A stretch of 64,000 bases of DNA from positions 930,001-994,000 of the forward strand of contig NC_091281.1 in the NCBI RefSeq assembly GCF_042100115.1, read 5' to 3'. The notes under the pieces were generated by a model. The model was not told the DNA's origin. It ran no database searches and saw only the letters and a program-made list of their open reading frames with translations. The DNA is from Alternaria dauci. Taxonomy: Eukaryota; Ascomycota; Dothideomycetes; Pleosporales; Pleosporaceae. The position numbers and the translations under genes are program-made. Position 1 is the first letter of the stretch; every line of letters begins with the position of its first letter. Positions 12,505 through 24,800 of this stretch are shown one piece after another.

Positions 12505-12971
12505 ACGCCATTCGGAACATGCTTCCACCCAACCCGCTCCAGAACTTTGTCCATGTGGTCGGAGCAGGCGACGAACGAGCTCAACCAGCACATGGTGCCG
12601 CTGGCGCTGGAGCTGTTGATCCTTTGAACCTTGAACGCCTCCAACTTGATCACTACCGCAATCTCAACGGCCTGGTTCTCGACGACGTGTTTCGTCGACT
12701 TGAAGAGGCCCACCACCAGGCCTTAGATGCTGACGGCGAGGCTGGAGCGATTGCTGCCAGGCTTCGCTTTCAAGAGGCCAATCATCGTTATGTTGAGCAT
12801 CGACGACAGCAACGACACATGGGGCGGCCACACGGGATTGAAGGCGATGTCGCGCAGAGAGCGGAGCGGCTGGCAGCTCGTCGGGCTCTGATGGCTGAGG
12901 GGCGCCAGGATCGTGCTCCATCGCCAGTACCAGCACCAGCCCCCAGGGCTAGAAGACCACGTGCCCCTTGA
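12505..12971 (+). other. Possible extra C-terminal exon of the RBR gene, or a small separate gene
   Basis: An open frame runs here directly after the RBR stop, with an internal ATG at 12519 that would give 150 residues. Its product is Ala/Arg/Glu-rich with helical character (LNLERLQLDHYRNLNGLVLD, RRLEEAHHQAL) and a Pro/Arg tail, and it reads like real coding sequence. Splicing 12456-12504 (49 nt, branch-like CTAAC, acceptor TTAG, weak donor GTCGTT) would join it in frame and make an 844-residue RBR protein. A 28-nt alternative (12463-12490) is also in frame but is too short for a usual intron. I cannot decide between the options. Confidence 0.4.
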
Positions 12972-13119
12972 GGACTGTAGCGGTTCGTTTTTCTCTACCT
13001 CACAACGTTCCCAATACTACATAGCATGACATTGGGGGGTTGAGCTATGCGCAATGCGTACCTGTACGAGCAAGTCGTGAAAGATGATGCAGCAAGTGGA
13101 GTATAGCTTAGCGATTCGT

Positions 13120-13992
13120 CTAATTGAAAATACTAGAGAAACTCGTCTTTGAACTATCCTCTTGTCTGCTCTGAAGTTTAGCGTTGCCTTGTTCTATCCA
13201 ATTCTCAAAGCTGAAGATACCTGCCTGCACACTGCGTATTGGCACGACCTTGGCGCCACCCAGATCCCTTCCTTCCTTTTCTCTCACTATCCCGAGCTCA
13301 AAAGCCTCCTCGTCGAGTTCATCTCTGAACAAGGGCTGCTTCCCTTTACCTCTCCCCTTCTTCTGCAGGCTAGGCTGGACCGGTATCCATGTCTCTGTGT
13401 GTCCGAGGGGCGGATCAATTTCAGGCTCGTCCTTGAGTTCCATGCTAATGTTGAATGAGCAGTTTGGCGGTAGTGGATCGAGTTGCGGAGCGCGCATGGT
13501 AAGAGCAACCAGGGCAGCGCGGTACTGTTCGCTGATGTCGGCATGGACATGGACATCGAGCGGCGGTGTCTTCTTGCGCCTGATAGTGCCATCCTCGTTG
13601 TATTCGACGTCGGGCGCCGGCGTCTCGTCGTCCCACTCAATGTCAATGTTGCGGTCTCCCTTGGCTACGACGGGGAAGGCGCTGACGTCAAACATGTAGC
13701 GCTCCACTATCTTCCCGCTGCCTGGCCCTTGGCCCTCGTCCGGGTAGCTGAAGACCACGATGGCGATCTTGGCAACGATGCCGTTGACGAGCTCTTCGCG
13801 CACGGCTCGTATGGCGTCGGCGACCCATTCGCAGACGAGGGGGTGGCGCGACTGGTAGACGGGCGCATTGTGGAAGCGGGCTTTGACGAATGAGGTGGGC
13901 GGGTAGAGTTGGCGGAGGTAGAGGAGCGTGTGCGTGTAGGCTGTGAGGAAGACGGTGAAGTGGGAGAGGTTCTGGAGGTATGTTGGTGCCAT
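13120..13992 (-). CDS. REV7: REV7/MAD2L2-like HORMA-domain protein (DNA polymerase zeta subunit)
   Basis: REV7 is the HORMA adaptor of translesion DNA polymerase zeta, linking REV3 and REV1. This is a single-exon gene of 290 residues. The HORMA domain starts at the N-terminus with LSHFTVFLTAYTHTLLYLRQLYPPTSF and continues with VYQSRHPLVCEWV, IAIVVFSYPDE and IVERYMFDVSAFPV. An insertion rich in charged residues separates this from the C-terminal safety-belt region containing WIPVQPS and VVPIRSVQAGIFSFENWIE. It is longer than the human protein (about 210) because of the insertions, as in other filamentous fungi (from memory). Start at 13992 is immediately before the HORMA core. It shares an upstream region with the divergent karyopherin gene. 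Confidence 0.88.
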   Translation of the reverse strand: MAPTYLQNLSHFTVFLTAYTHTLLYLRQLYPPTSFVKARFHNAPVYQSRHPLVCEWVADAIRAVREELVNGIVAKIAIVVFSYPDEGQGPGSGKIVERYMFDVSAFPVVAKGDRNIDIEWDDETPAPDVEYNEDGTIRRKKTPPLDVHVHADISEQYRAALVALTMRAPQLDPLPPNCSFNISMELKDEPEIDPPLGHTETWIPVQPSLQKKGRGKGKQPLFRDELDEEAFELGIVREKEGRDLGGAKVVPIRSVQAGIFSFENWIEQGNAKLQSRQEDSSKTSFSSIFN

Positions 13993-14616
13993 GTCCGGAG
14001 CGTGACCGAGGACGGGACAAGCCTCTCTATGCGAAACTGCGTGTGGTCATGACGCAGACGCGTCTCGTCGCGTGTAGAGGCCGCTAGCGTATCGTCGTCG
14101 AATGGTTGGCTGGCTGGCTGGCTGGCTGCTTCACGGCTCTAGCAGGGCTGGCGATCGGTATGGCAAATGTCGTGCGTATGCTGTGTTGATTCCGACGGCG
14201 CAGTTGCCCCCAGGTGTCGCGTTTCCTTCCCACGGCCGGGGAGGAGAAGCATCGTCGTCACCGCCCATTGACCGGAGCGCATCGTGGTAATTGGCCACCT
14301 CGTGCCTTGCTGCAACCCAGCTGCTGCTTGCAAGCAGCCTCCTCTCTCTCTCGCCTTCCCCCCCAACGGCATATTCACCTGTCAGCCCTGGCCGGCCTGT
14401 TGCTTCAGTCGCAGCATCCGCTTAGCCACGACCCCCACTACCCAGACATTCACGGAGCTGCCCCGCATCTCCGGGCGCGTTCTTTTTCCTCGTGCTCAAT
14501 CGCCCAGCAACACCCATCAACAAACGCGTCAACAACCGACCCATCCTGCTTGCCAGCCGTTTTGGGGAGCGCTAGACGTGCCGACTAGCTCTGTACGCGC
14601 AGGCCCCACGTTGAAC
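13993..14616. promoter_or_regulatory. Shared divergent promoter region of REV7 and the karyopherin gene
   Basis: About 620 bp separate the two start codons, which point away from each other, so both promoters must lie here. The part beside the karyopherin gene is C/T-rich. A (TGGC)5 microsatellite lies at 14107-14126. A frame in phase with the karyopherin ATG stays open back to 14284, but it is low-complexity and not conserved-looking, so I treat it as leader. Confidence 0.5.
14107..14126. repeat. (TGGC)5 microsatellite
   Basis: Five perfect TGGC units lie in the REV7/karyopherin promoter region, followed by the near-unit TGCT. Confidence 0.9.
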
Positions 14617-17600
14617 ATGGAGGACCAACTAGTCCAGCTGCTGTCTGCAACCCAAACCGCCCAGGAGGACACCCGCAAGCACGCCGAGCAGCAGCTCCTC
14701 TCCCTCTACGGCCACCAGGAGCTGCCCCTGGGCCTCATTGGCATCGCCTGCCATGACAGCGTCCCGCTGAATATCCGCCAGGCTGCCCTGCTGTACATCA
14801 AGAACATTGTGCTGGCAGGATGGAGCTCCAGCATCGACGAATGGAAGGGGCAGGTGCTCGTCACAGACGAGAACAAGGCCGTATTGCGACAGCAGCTGCT
14901 CACCCTCGCCACATCGGACCAGCTTGACCGCAAGCTCAAGGCCGCCGCGGGCCTCGTCGTCAGCAAGATTGCGAGCGCCGACTACCCCATCGAATGGCCA
15001 GATCTCCTCGACAATCTGCTCGCACTGATACCAAACGCGACCGAAGGCCAGCTGCATGGTGCTCTCAGGGTCCTCGGCGAGCTGGTCGAAGACTCGTTCA
15101 ACGAACAGACCTTCTTTGCCGTGGCGCCCCAGATGATCAAGGTCCTGTACCATGTGGCCGCAAACAACCAGAGAAAGCCGACAATGAGGGCCCTGGCCTG
15201 CAAAGTCTTCCACGGCTGCTTCGACATACTAGAACTGGTGCTGGAGGATCACAAGACCATGGTCAAGAGCTTTGCCGACGAGATACTCAAGGAATGGATT
15301 CCCTTTTTCGTCAACGTCCTGAACACGAGGCTCCCTGATCCGCCCTCACAAGAGGAAGAAGACCAGGACACTCCCAATGCCTTGCTCTACAAGGGGCAGA
15401 TTGCTCTCAAGCTACAGTGTGTCAAGGTCAGTCATGTCGTATGATGCACTGCATTCTTTGCAATACTAAGCAGCTGGCAGGTCCTTATGCGCATACGGTC
15501 CCTATTTCCTGCCATCATCTCGCCCCAGAGTATCGTCCTATTCCAGGCCACTTGGCAAGAGCTATCACTGCTTGAACCGGCATACTCTCTCATGTACATC
15601 CAAGAAGATCGTCAAAGCAGGCTAGAAGATGGCGATGGTCTGCCGTACACTCTGGACTTCCTTATCCTTGAAGAGCTTGACTTTATGCAAGCGTGCCTAC
15701 GCGCACCTCCGGTCCGCGCACAACTCGAACAGGAACTCCAGAACCAGGCGCCCGAGAACTCGTGGGTCACCCAGGTTATGAAGCTGGCCGTGGCGTACGC
15801 GCAAATCACCACTGAAGAAGAGGGACTCTGGGATGTGGATGTCAACATCTTCCTGAGTGAGGAGACGAGCGTGACGGCAAACTACACACCCCGAACAGCC
15901 TGTGGTGACCTCGTTATTAAGCTTGGCGAATGGCTCACAGAACCTACCGTCAACGGCTTACTGACTTACACAAGAGCGCTATACTCCGAGTCCAAGGGTT
16001 GGAAAGCTGAAGAGGCTGCGCTCTATGTGCTGAATCAGCTGTTGAGTGACTTCCAAGACGTGGATAAGCAGATCAGCCCAGACACTGCGAGCGGCTACGT
16101 CGACTTCATCCGATATGCCATGCAGCAGCCCGACGCCTTCCTTCGGGCACGCGGTTACCTAGTCGCCGGAAGTCTGACAAGAACATCCGGAGATGCTCTG
16201 CAACAGCTTGGCACCTCATTCCTCGAGGCATCTCTGCAGGCCATTCCATCTGACGAGTCCGACGTTGTCCAAGTGTCATGCATCCGAGCTCTGCAATACT
16301 ACCTACAGGCGCTCCCACACTCGACCACACAACCTATACAAAATACCATCATCATGGCTATCAGTAACTACCTTGCTGCCCAGGACATGTCAGAGCTCGC
16401 CGACAGTGAAGATCTCATGGTTACTCTGGTCGAGACACTGCGAGATGCTATACTCATTGATACACGGATATGCATTACCGATAACGGTCTCGACACGCTT
16501 TTCCGCGTCGCCAGTCATCAGGCTAACAACTTCCAACTCACCATGCTTGTCACCGAGGCATTCGAAGAGGTGACCGAGACTATTGCGCGAATGGGTGGAG
16601 ATGCATACGTCCAACTATGCGCAAGGGTCCTTCCATCACTCATGGGTGCTTTCGACGTCGGAAGTTTAACCGAGGAGAATGCCTTGTGCAACTTTGCTGC
16701 CGATCTCCTTGCCGTGCTTGCTGAGCATGGACCTGAGCCACTTCCTGCTGGATTCGTGGCGACGACCATGCCAAAACTTACACGAGTGCTTCTGGGCTCA
16801 ACCGATGAGGAGTTGCTCAAGTCCGCCACAACTGCAGTAAAAAACATCATCTCGCACGACCACCAACAGCTCTTTGAATGGCGGGACGACACTGGAAAGG
16901 CTGGCCTCGAGGTCACTCTGATCATTGTTTCCCGTCTGTTGTCTTCTTGCAGCGATCACGCTGCGGGCGAGGTCGGTGCGCTTGCCGCCGAGGTCGTGGA
17001 GAAGGCTGGTCATGAACGACTTGGTCCTTACCTGGAGCAACTCCTGCGAAGTGTTGCAGTTCGTCTAGCTCAAGCAAAGCAAGCGCAGTTCATTCAAAGT
17101 CTGACGCTGGTGTTCGCGCGCCTAAGCTTGAACCATGCTTCAGAGGTAGTAGACTTCCTGGCTGGCCAGGATATTGAAGGTCAGAATGGCCTTCAAGTCG
17201 TCCTCTCCAAGTGGCTCGAGAACTCGATCAACTTTGCCGGTTACGACGAGATCCGACAAAAGTACGTACGAACCTCTCCGGAAATCGAGCAGTTCACATA
17301 CGAACGGAGAATGCCTGTTGGAAGGCTTCAGATCGTTCGGAATAAGTTGAACTCTCCCTCTCCCGTTCTCCTTTGGTGATTGCATACCGTTGCTGACCAT
17401 GCATCCTAGTGTCATCGCCCTCTCGAAACTGTACGACTTGAAGGACCCTCGAGTTGCACAGGTGCAAGTGCAGGGCGACTTGATACCAAACAATGATGGT
17501 CGCATCATGACCAGGAGTCGTGCGAAAGCTAGTAAGTTTGTTTTCGCCTCTCACACCTCGTCTATCTCTGTTGACACTCGCATCAGATCCTGACAAGTAC

Positions 17601-17954
17601 ACCATAGTTCCTGCGCCCCTTAAGATTCTCAAGGTTCTTGTCGTCGAACTTCAGTCCGCCTCTGGCGCACCCCTCGATGCACAAGCTGCTGCTGAGCTTG
17701 CCGAAGAAGACTCTGGCGATGACGACTGGGAGGATGAGGTAAATCCATTCGTAGATCTCGGCAGTGGCTTTAGCAAAGAGCAATTGATGGCATTTGCCGC
17801 TGAAGAGCCGGGTGGTGGGCGTCAGCGCGACGACGAGACCCAAGGCTTCCTCGTCGACTTCTTCAAGCGCGCGGCGACCACGCAGGGCTTTGCTGAAGAA
17901 TTTGGTCAGCTCACAGAGGAAGAGCAGCAACGGCTGAGAGACAGCGCTGCATAG
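14617..17954 (+). CDS. KAP114: Importin-beta family karyopherin, KAP114/importin-9 type
   Basis: KAP114/importin-9 carries histones H2A-H2B and TATA-binding protein into the nucleus. Four exons (14617-15426, 15481-17261, 17410-17531, 17587-17954) give 1026 residues, the usual size. Introns are 54, 148 and 55 nt. The N-terminal Ran-binding region is visible as HAEQQLLSL and NIRQAALLYIKNIV, with IEWPDLLDNLLALI after it; the rest reads as continuous HEAT-like helical repeats (ELVEDSFNEQTFF, LYKGQIALKLQCVK, RIRSLFPAII). An acidic segment (EEDSGDDDWEDEVNPF) near the C-terminus matches the acidic loop/tail of this family and precedes a final helix (LTEEEQQRLRDSA). The exact paralogue is inferred from overall layout; importin-7/8 is the main alternative. 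Confidence 0.85.
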
Positions 17955-18905
17955 TGAGTATTGACATGCGCGTGGTCTACACAACGGGCCGGGAATCTCT
18001 CTAGGCTGCACAGACTTGCGGCGGCTTCGAAAGCAGTGACGTTCCTTGTCTCCGTCTGCATTCGGGTGAGATGCTTTACCGCTAGGATTAATAGATACGA
18101 AGTTGGATGAAAGATCACCATAAATAAATGATAGGATACCACACCCTGAAGCTATACGTGGTAACTTCCGTTGACAATTTATCGAGGAAGTAAAAGGTAA
18201 GTTTGCATACTGCTCATAGAGGAAAGTGTTTCTTTGTATAAGCAGCTCCTGCCATGTGCTCGCTGCGCCATATGAACAATGTGATACTGACGACTCACAA
18301 AAGGCCACATGCTCTGAATATTCCTCTGCAACTCGGCCAGGTAGTTTTGCGTGATTCTCTCCAAATTTGTCCTTGTACTTGCACCATCCCCCGTGGTGAG
18401 CAGGCGTGCCTCTTCCTTTCATGGCATGGGTGCTGGCGATATGCGCTAAGGCGGGCACTGAGTGGGGCACTTCCTGGCGACTGAGGAGTGACAGCTCGTC
18501 CATGAGGCGTACACTTGAGACTACCCATACCTACACATCGTGGATCACGAACGGTACGTACAACGATCTACAGCTAATAACGACGGCGATAGCCTTAGTG
18601 AACGCCTTGTGTCGTTCGTTCTTAATCGTCCATCGAGCATGCCCGGTGGAGCCGGTGCTGCTAAATTGTGTCGCAACGATGATAGGGTTATATACACACA
18701 GCAGTTCGTCTATGTGACAAATGCTCTGGGTATAGAGATATGTATCAGATGTCCATGATTCACTCGCTCAATACCAGAGGAATAGCGACCAGCCAGGTGC
18801 AGCGCATTGACCCCAATTGGTATATTGTTATCCGCGGAGGCCAATTGAGGAACAGCACTCCACCTTCTTTGACTGTAGTCCTAACCTTCTACCATCGCAG
18901 TCGCT
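17955..18905. other. Intergenic between karyopherin and MFS genes
   Basis: This 950-bp gap contains the karyopherin 3' flank and the promoter of the MFS transporter. Short frames on both strands have no recognisable content. Nothing else is seen. Confidence 0.5.
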
Positions 18906-20574
18906 ATGTCTAATGTCCCAAATCCGTCCATTATGAGCGAAAAGGCAAAAGTCGTCGCCCGCGCTCCAGAGCAGGACCAACCACCGGACACACCACCATA
19001 CTCCATCTTCACCCGTGGCGAAAAGCGTTGGATCGTCTTCCCTGTTGCATACGCTGGACTATTTTCCCCTCTCAGCAGCTTCATCTACTATCCAACACTC
19101 TATAACATTGCGCACGACCTGGACATCACACTCACAATGGCCAATCTATCGATTACTACCTATATGCTTGTATCTGGGATAGCGCCTTCAATATTGGGTG
19201 ATATGGCTGATACCATGGGTCGCCGACCAATGTTCCTATCCGCCATGCTCATATACACTGCTGCTAACGTGGGATTGGCTGTTCAAAGATCGTATCCAGC
19301 ATTGCTTGTACTGCGGATGTTGCAAAGTGCTGGCTCGAGTGGTAAGTACATGGAAGTGTTTTTGCGAGAATACTTTTTGCTAATATATACACCTCTGAGG
19401 CACAATCGCATTCGGCTACGCTGTCGTCAGTGATATTGCTACGCCTGCTGAACGAGGCGGATTTATCGGAGCAGTGCTACTAGGGTATGTTGTAACTACG
19501 TACCGGAAACGACGGTACTGTTCTAACCATCGCACCTTAGCCCGAATGTAGCACCCAGTCTTGGTCCTGTCCTGGGAGGCATACTCGTTCAATATGCCGG
19601 CTGGCCTTGGATCTTCTGGACGCTTGCGATACTTTCTTGCATCAACTTCTGCATACTCGCCGTTACGCTCCCAGAAACTGCTCGAAATATCGTTGGGAAC
19701 GGGTCAATCATGCCTACATGTCTTATTAACAAGTCCTACCTGACCCATACGAAGCTCAAACCGAACAAGTCATCAACAGCAAGCTCTGAGGATTCAACAG
19801 AAGTTCAGCGGGTGAGATTGCCCAGCCTCAAGCCGTGTTTCAAAGCTGTTTGGCAGCAGGAGAACTCATTGATTATGCTCATCAACGGCTTGTTTTACAT
19901 GACTTACTGCTGTGTTCAAGCGTCACTTTCGACCCTTTTCATAACGATCTATGACTTCGAGGAGCTCTACGCTGGCTTGGTATATATTCCATTTGGAGTT
20001 GGTTGCGCTTTGGCTTCTTATACTTGCGGTGAGTCGCACACGCCATATACACAAGGACTGGGGGCTGACAAACGCAGGCTACATCATGAACTGGGAGTAT
20101 CGTAGAGTCGCTTCCAACTTGGGTTTCTCCATCGATCGAACACGTGGTGACGACCTTCTGGACTTTCCCGTAGAGAAGGCTCGCTTGCGTGCGACGTACT
20201 TCTACATGGGCGCTGCAGCTATTACCACCATTAGGTACGGATGGGCTTTGGATAAGCATACGCATTTCGCCATACCTCTGGTTTTCCAGTTCTTCATCGG
20301 TGCCTCGATCACCGGCGTATTCAACGCTTGCGGCACTTTACTTGTCGATGTCAATCCGATTCGTCCCGCAACAGCTAGTGCGGCTGCCAATTTGTTTCGT
20401 TGCCTGCTTGCCGCCGCAGCTCTAGCGTCCTTAGATGCTATCATCTCAAAGCTAGGTACTAGATGGACTTTCACCTTGTTGACAGCCCTAAATTCATTAT
20501 CAGTGCCTATGGTATTTCTACTCCAACACGCTGGAAGAAATTGGAGACAGAGAACTCGGAGCCAGTCATCATAG
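18906..20574 (+). CDS. MFS transporter, DHA1 (drug:H+ antiporter) type
   Basis: This is a 501-residue membrane carrier of the major facilitator superfamily. Four exons (18906-19341, 19400-19484, 19541-20028, 20078-20574) are joined by introns of 58, 56 and 49 nt that all keep frame. The first transmembrane segment follows EKRWIVFPVAYAG. The cytoplasmic loop 2-3 signature is GDMADTMGRRPMF, and PNVAPSLGPVLGG is the motif C expected in antiporters. About twelve hydrophobic segments are visible with a hydrophilic central loop (SSEDSTEVQRVRL). It most resembles QDR/FLR-like DHA1 proteins, some of which export drugs or small metabolites; the substrate is unknown. It converges with the fructosamine-kinase-family gene, with only 137 bp between stop codons. 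Confidence 0.85.
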
Positions 20575-20711
20575 TGGTGAAATTGAGGGCTTCCAGTGAA
20601 CTTGATGTTATATTGGGTAACTATCAATATGACACAGGTCTACTCCGACAGCGTGGGAATAGTTGGGTTGTTCTGGTTACCAGCCGACCTGGCATAGCTT
20701 TCTCCTCCTTG

Positions 20712-21894
20712 TCATACGGTTGCAGGCACCTCGCCCTGTAATTTACTCCGTGGAGGCTCCTCTCCTGTCGGGTACGGTGCGTACTTATCGACTAGGTAGC
20801 ACATGTCGTTGTAGGCCCTATGATTAGGTGAGTCGATCTGTCATTTAATCCAATAACTGCGACTTACGTTTCTCTAACGATAGATCCAGGATGCTGGGCT
20901 GAATGGATGATGTTCATCTTGATACAGTACAGACGATTGCGGTCTTCGAATTCCACTGCCGGCTCGCTCACAGTCATATTCAAGAGGTACTGTCGCTTGT
21001 ATTCCTCCGATTTGATCTTATGTCTTTCGCATCGCCACATGCCAATTTCCATCTCGTGGTGAGCGTAATACGCGCCAGCATCTAAGATATAGACGTTCCC
21101 GTTCGACAGGTCTGTTCCGACGTTGCCTTCCCATAGGTCTCCGTGGATTAGCGATGGTTCGATCTGGCGGCCATCTTCTTCGAGCGCTCCCAAAAGCCTT
21201 GGAATCACATGGCGAAGTGTACGCTCTGCGACTGCCTCGAACTCTGGCCATGGGCTGCATTTCTGCTTTTCGATGACGAGGGCAGATCGAAGCAGTTTCG
21301 TGAAGAAGTTCGTCCAACTCGGGTTCCATGCCACTTCTTGGGCGAACCTGCCATGACAGGTCGAGATGTGGAAACCAAACATCCCAGTCGGAAATTCACT
21401 CGTCCTGTGGAGTTCTGCAAGCTTGGCGCAGAACTGGACGGGGTCCGGCATGTCATTGGTCATGTTGATGAAGTCGCACAGGAAGAAACACGTCTCTGGC
21501 GCTTTCATTTTGAATTTGCCCCAAGTCAGAAGCTTAGGAACAAACCCCGGCGAAGTCTGGTAAAGAGAGCTCATGGAATTGAACTCTCCCTCCATCATCA
21601 CGCGCCCAGGCTCTTCGGTCGCAATCTTGAGAAAGAACTTTTTCTCTCTTCCGCTAACAAGCAAAACGTTCAGACGGGCTGTGACAGTCCACGGGAGGAG
21701 CCATATCTGTGTGCGGATAGAACTTTGCTGCCTACTGGTAGAGCTGTACAAGGCTGTGAGCTCCAAGCATATCGTGCTTGCTGTAAGGGCTTACCTTGGA
21801 CCACGGCCTCGTCAAGAGGAAAGTCACCCTCAATACCAGTGCTCGGACCCTCTTTCTTCGCAATTGAATGTACTGATTTCGACATGCCAGGCAA
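20712..21894 (-). pseudogene. Fructosamine/ketosamine-3-kinase family gene with a reading-frame break
   Basis: Fructosamine kinases phosphorylate sugar adducts on glycated proteins and so reverse glycation. Exons are 21894-21795, then about 21743-20868, then 20817-20712. The kinase-like part has FFLKIATEEPGRVMMEGEF, FLCDFINM, LAELHRT, the catalytic loop SLIHGDLWEGNVG, YILDAGAYYAHHE as DFG-like segment, and an end of TAYNDMCYLVDKYAP. The expected N-terminal block (ALPVGSKVLSAHRYGSS) is encoded in one frame, but the continuation WTVTARLNVLL is in another; the switch is at about 21692-21700 and fits one lost base. With the natural 51-nt intron (21744-21794) the gene is therefore broken. A 41-nt intron (21754-21794) keeps one frame of 363 residues but replaces about 20 conserved residues. 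Sequencing error is possible. Family call is strong; status is uncertain. Confidence 0.75.
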
Positions 21895-24800
21895 AGTAAG
21901 GTGGAGCTTTTAAGACTTTCTGTCTGTGACTAAGAGCAAAGCTTTTTGTTATACGAACACGTCAACGAAAAGCTCGTACGATAATTCACCTGTCTTTTAC
22001 ATGCAAACACCAACTTAGCCGAAGATGTCACGAAGAGGCGCGACCACTGCACGTACGCTGTTCATTCCCTCCCTTTGTGCTATCTACATCCGCGGGACAG
22101 TTATACAGGCTGTGATTGGTAGGATGCTTCCCGCTTCAGACTAGCCTGTTACCGAAGGCAAAGAACTCATACAGATACTTGAAGTAGGGGATGTCTCCAG
22201 AGTAGCAACCAGGTTATTCCAACACCTCCCACTGATTTGGAGCGCCGCCGCAGCAGTAAGCTAAACCCTTCACCAAACTCAATAAGATTTGGATTTCATT
22301 CAAGTAACTAGCAAAGCACTACTTCAGACTTTGTCACTGTGTCAAATGTATCTCATACCAGGGCTACCCCCGAACAAAGACACATATATCCCTTGAAGCT
22401 TACCGTCATTCACGAACCCAGGTATGGTCATTCTTTAAGTATTGTCCATAGTTTACGTGGCTCGTGTCACACAACCTAGTCCAAGGATCATGATCCAAAC
22501 GAACAGACAAACGACAGACTACGCACACATGCTAGCTTGACTCATGTAGTCCTGATGCTCTGTCATTTGTGACGTGCGGCAACAACGGGGGCATTCGCCG
22601 TTTCAATTTGCAGAGCTTTGCCATGCTATATGACGCTTCTTCAAGAGCTCTCACATCCAGACTCTAGTCCCGTCGTCTTTACGAAGTACGTGATGCTTTG
22701 TGCACTGCCTGGTAGCCGACCGCACTCGCTGACCTGTATGAGACAGGTGATGGATCCAACGATCACTGGGAAATACAAAGTAACATCTCAATCCTGAACG
22801 AATGTTTCCAGGTTGTCGAAGAAGAGGATGAAATTCTAGCTCTGGCTGTAAATTCACATAGGAGGTTCTTCTGTACCGGTAATGACGTCGGAGTGATTCA
22901 TATGTTCAATGCGGAAGGCATACAAATGTTCAATGTGTGGAGCATTGCACGGTATATGATTGTAGACTTGCTAGCTTAGGATAAAAATGGAAAATTTCTT
23001 GCCATTGCGGAATTGGGTGAAGACGTTATCGTGAAGCAAGTCTCCCCACCATGTACTGACAGCAACGTCAAATGGAATGTCCAGTCCATCCCCAATCTCA
23101 ACAGTCTCATCGATTCCAAACACAACAGACAGCCTGTGTAACCACACGTCCCCCCTGCATCTCCATCCGGTTAGTTCAATACAGTACACATCATGTAAGC
23201 CGGAGCAGCCTCGTCTTACCCCGCTACTGCACGGCGTGCACAATTATCGAAAATAGCAACAACAACACGCGCTAGAAGGGTGTTCGCATGCGCAGTGCAT
23301 GCAGTTCGTTGCCTAGAAATAGGTCCTCTACCTGGCTATCGATAACGACGATGAGCAAACAAAGGAGAAGATGTCATGATGCACAAAGGGCTATTTTGAC
23401 AGGCCCTTGCCGCACTTGATGGGGACAGAGAAAAGGTCTTGCTGGAGGGGTAGGTGGTGGTGGGGTGATGGTTTTTGCGGGCGCTTATGCGGAGTGACGA
23501 GTTGACACTGGCGGGTGGGCACGTGGAGGACGGAAGGGAGATGGCTACCCTTGTTTGACGGGCGATTGCGCTTGGGTCGAGATTGTTCTTGGTGTTGCTA
23601 CAGTTGGAAATGGGGTGTCCTTGGTAGGATTCCATGCCAGGTTGAGAAAGGGAGAAGTCCTGGGAGAAGGTTGTATGCGCGACGTTGAATTACATCATAG
23701 CTGTCATTCCTGTGTCCCGTGTTCATGTAGAACGGCAGTTTGCGTTGTCCAATGTGCAAGTGCCGCTGCAAAACTCATGTCTGCACCCGCCTATCCTAGC
23801 TGACCTTCCAGCGCGCATTTTCACGGCACTTGTCAAAAGAACCCCAATCACGCTGAGGATACAGCGCTTAATCTTCATTTTGGCAGCCCAAACCCACCCT
23901 CCAGCAAACAGAAAAGTGCAGCTGACCACACCCACGATGCAGAAATGCTGACCTCTCATTCGTCAATGTATCGAAGCGTGAACGCCAGAGAGCGGTATAG
24001 ACGTGGCATGTCTCTGCCTCGAACTTTTTACCCCTCCACACCCCTCACCTTGTGCTCTTGGACGTAACACTACACAAGCTATCGTCGGCCACTTCCGAAA
24101 AGGAAGCCAACTTCTGACAGTCGAGATCTCGATGCTCACACGGCATGAAGGATCTTGCATGGACCGATTCATGCAGATCTTGTGACGACGTCTCCATCTA
24201 CCAGCCATCTCGATTCCGCTTCGGCTTCATCCAGGAAGTAACCCCGCCAGATTTGCGGTGAAAAAACCTTGGAAGTTGCGAGACGGTGACATAGGCAAAG
24301 GCGGTTCACGCGGAGTAGCAGCGGGGTACAAGTGGATGTACCGGGTGGAGAGAAACTTGCTCGAGTGGGTCTAGGCGGGGTTTAGTCTGGCTTTCGTCAT
24401 GCCGCGGCTGCCAACCCTCTCGCTTCGCTTCGGTTGCTTGATAGGACGAGGGGGAATAGGGGACCGGTTCATGCATGCTCGCACCGGCCATGTGTTTTGA
24501 AACACCGTAGTGCTGCTGGCCGATGTCCTGCGGTATATGTCAGGCTGCTGCATGAACTGCTGGTAGGTTTGCTAGTGAGCCGCAACTTGCGCCTCAGGTG
24601 TCGTACGAGCATTGCACATGCACCCCACATTCACCTGCTGCAATGATGCGATGGAAGAATCCAGGCAAAGTGCTCGCCCATGGGAATGTGATGGGCTTGT
24701 CTGTTTAGCGAAAGCATGTCGAATGGTTGCATCGGAATGCGATCCGACGCGACGGACAAGGGCCCAGATGCAGAAATGTTTGCTGGGCCGAGAGGGTCAT

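Noticed and set aside
14284..14616. In-frame upstream extension of the karyopherin gene (111 open codons)
   Set aside because: The extension is low-complexity, lacks karyopherin-like helices, and the ATG at 14617 begins the expected importin N-terminus.
18906..21894. A biosynthetic cluster around the first MFS transporter
   Set aside because: The neighbours are a karyopherin and a fructosamine-kinase-family gene; no synthase or tailoring enzymes are present.
22024..22450. Apparent multi-exon gene with short exons
   Set aside because: Candidate exons bounded by GT and AG could not be joined into one frame without a stop.
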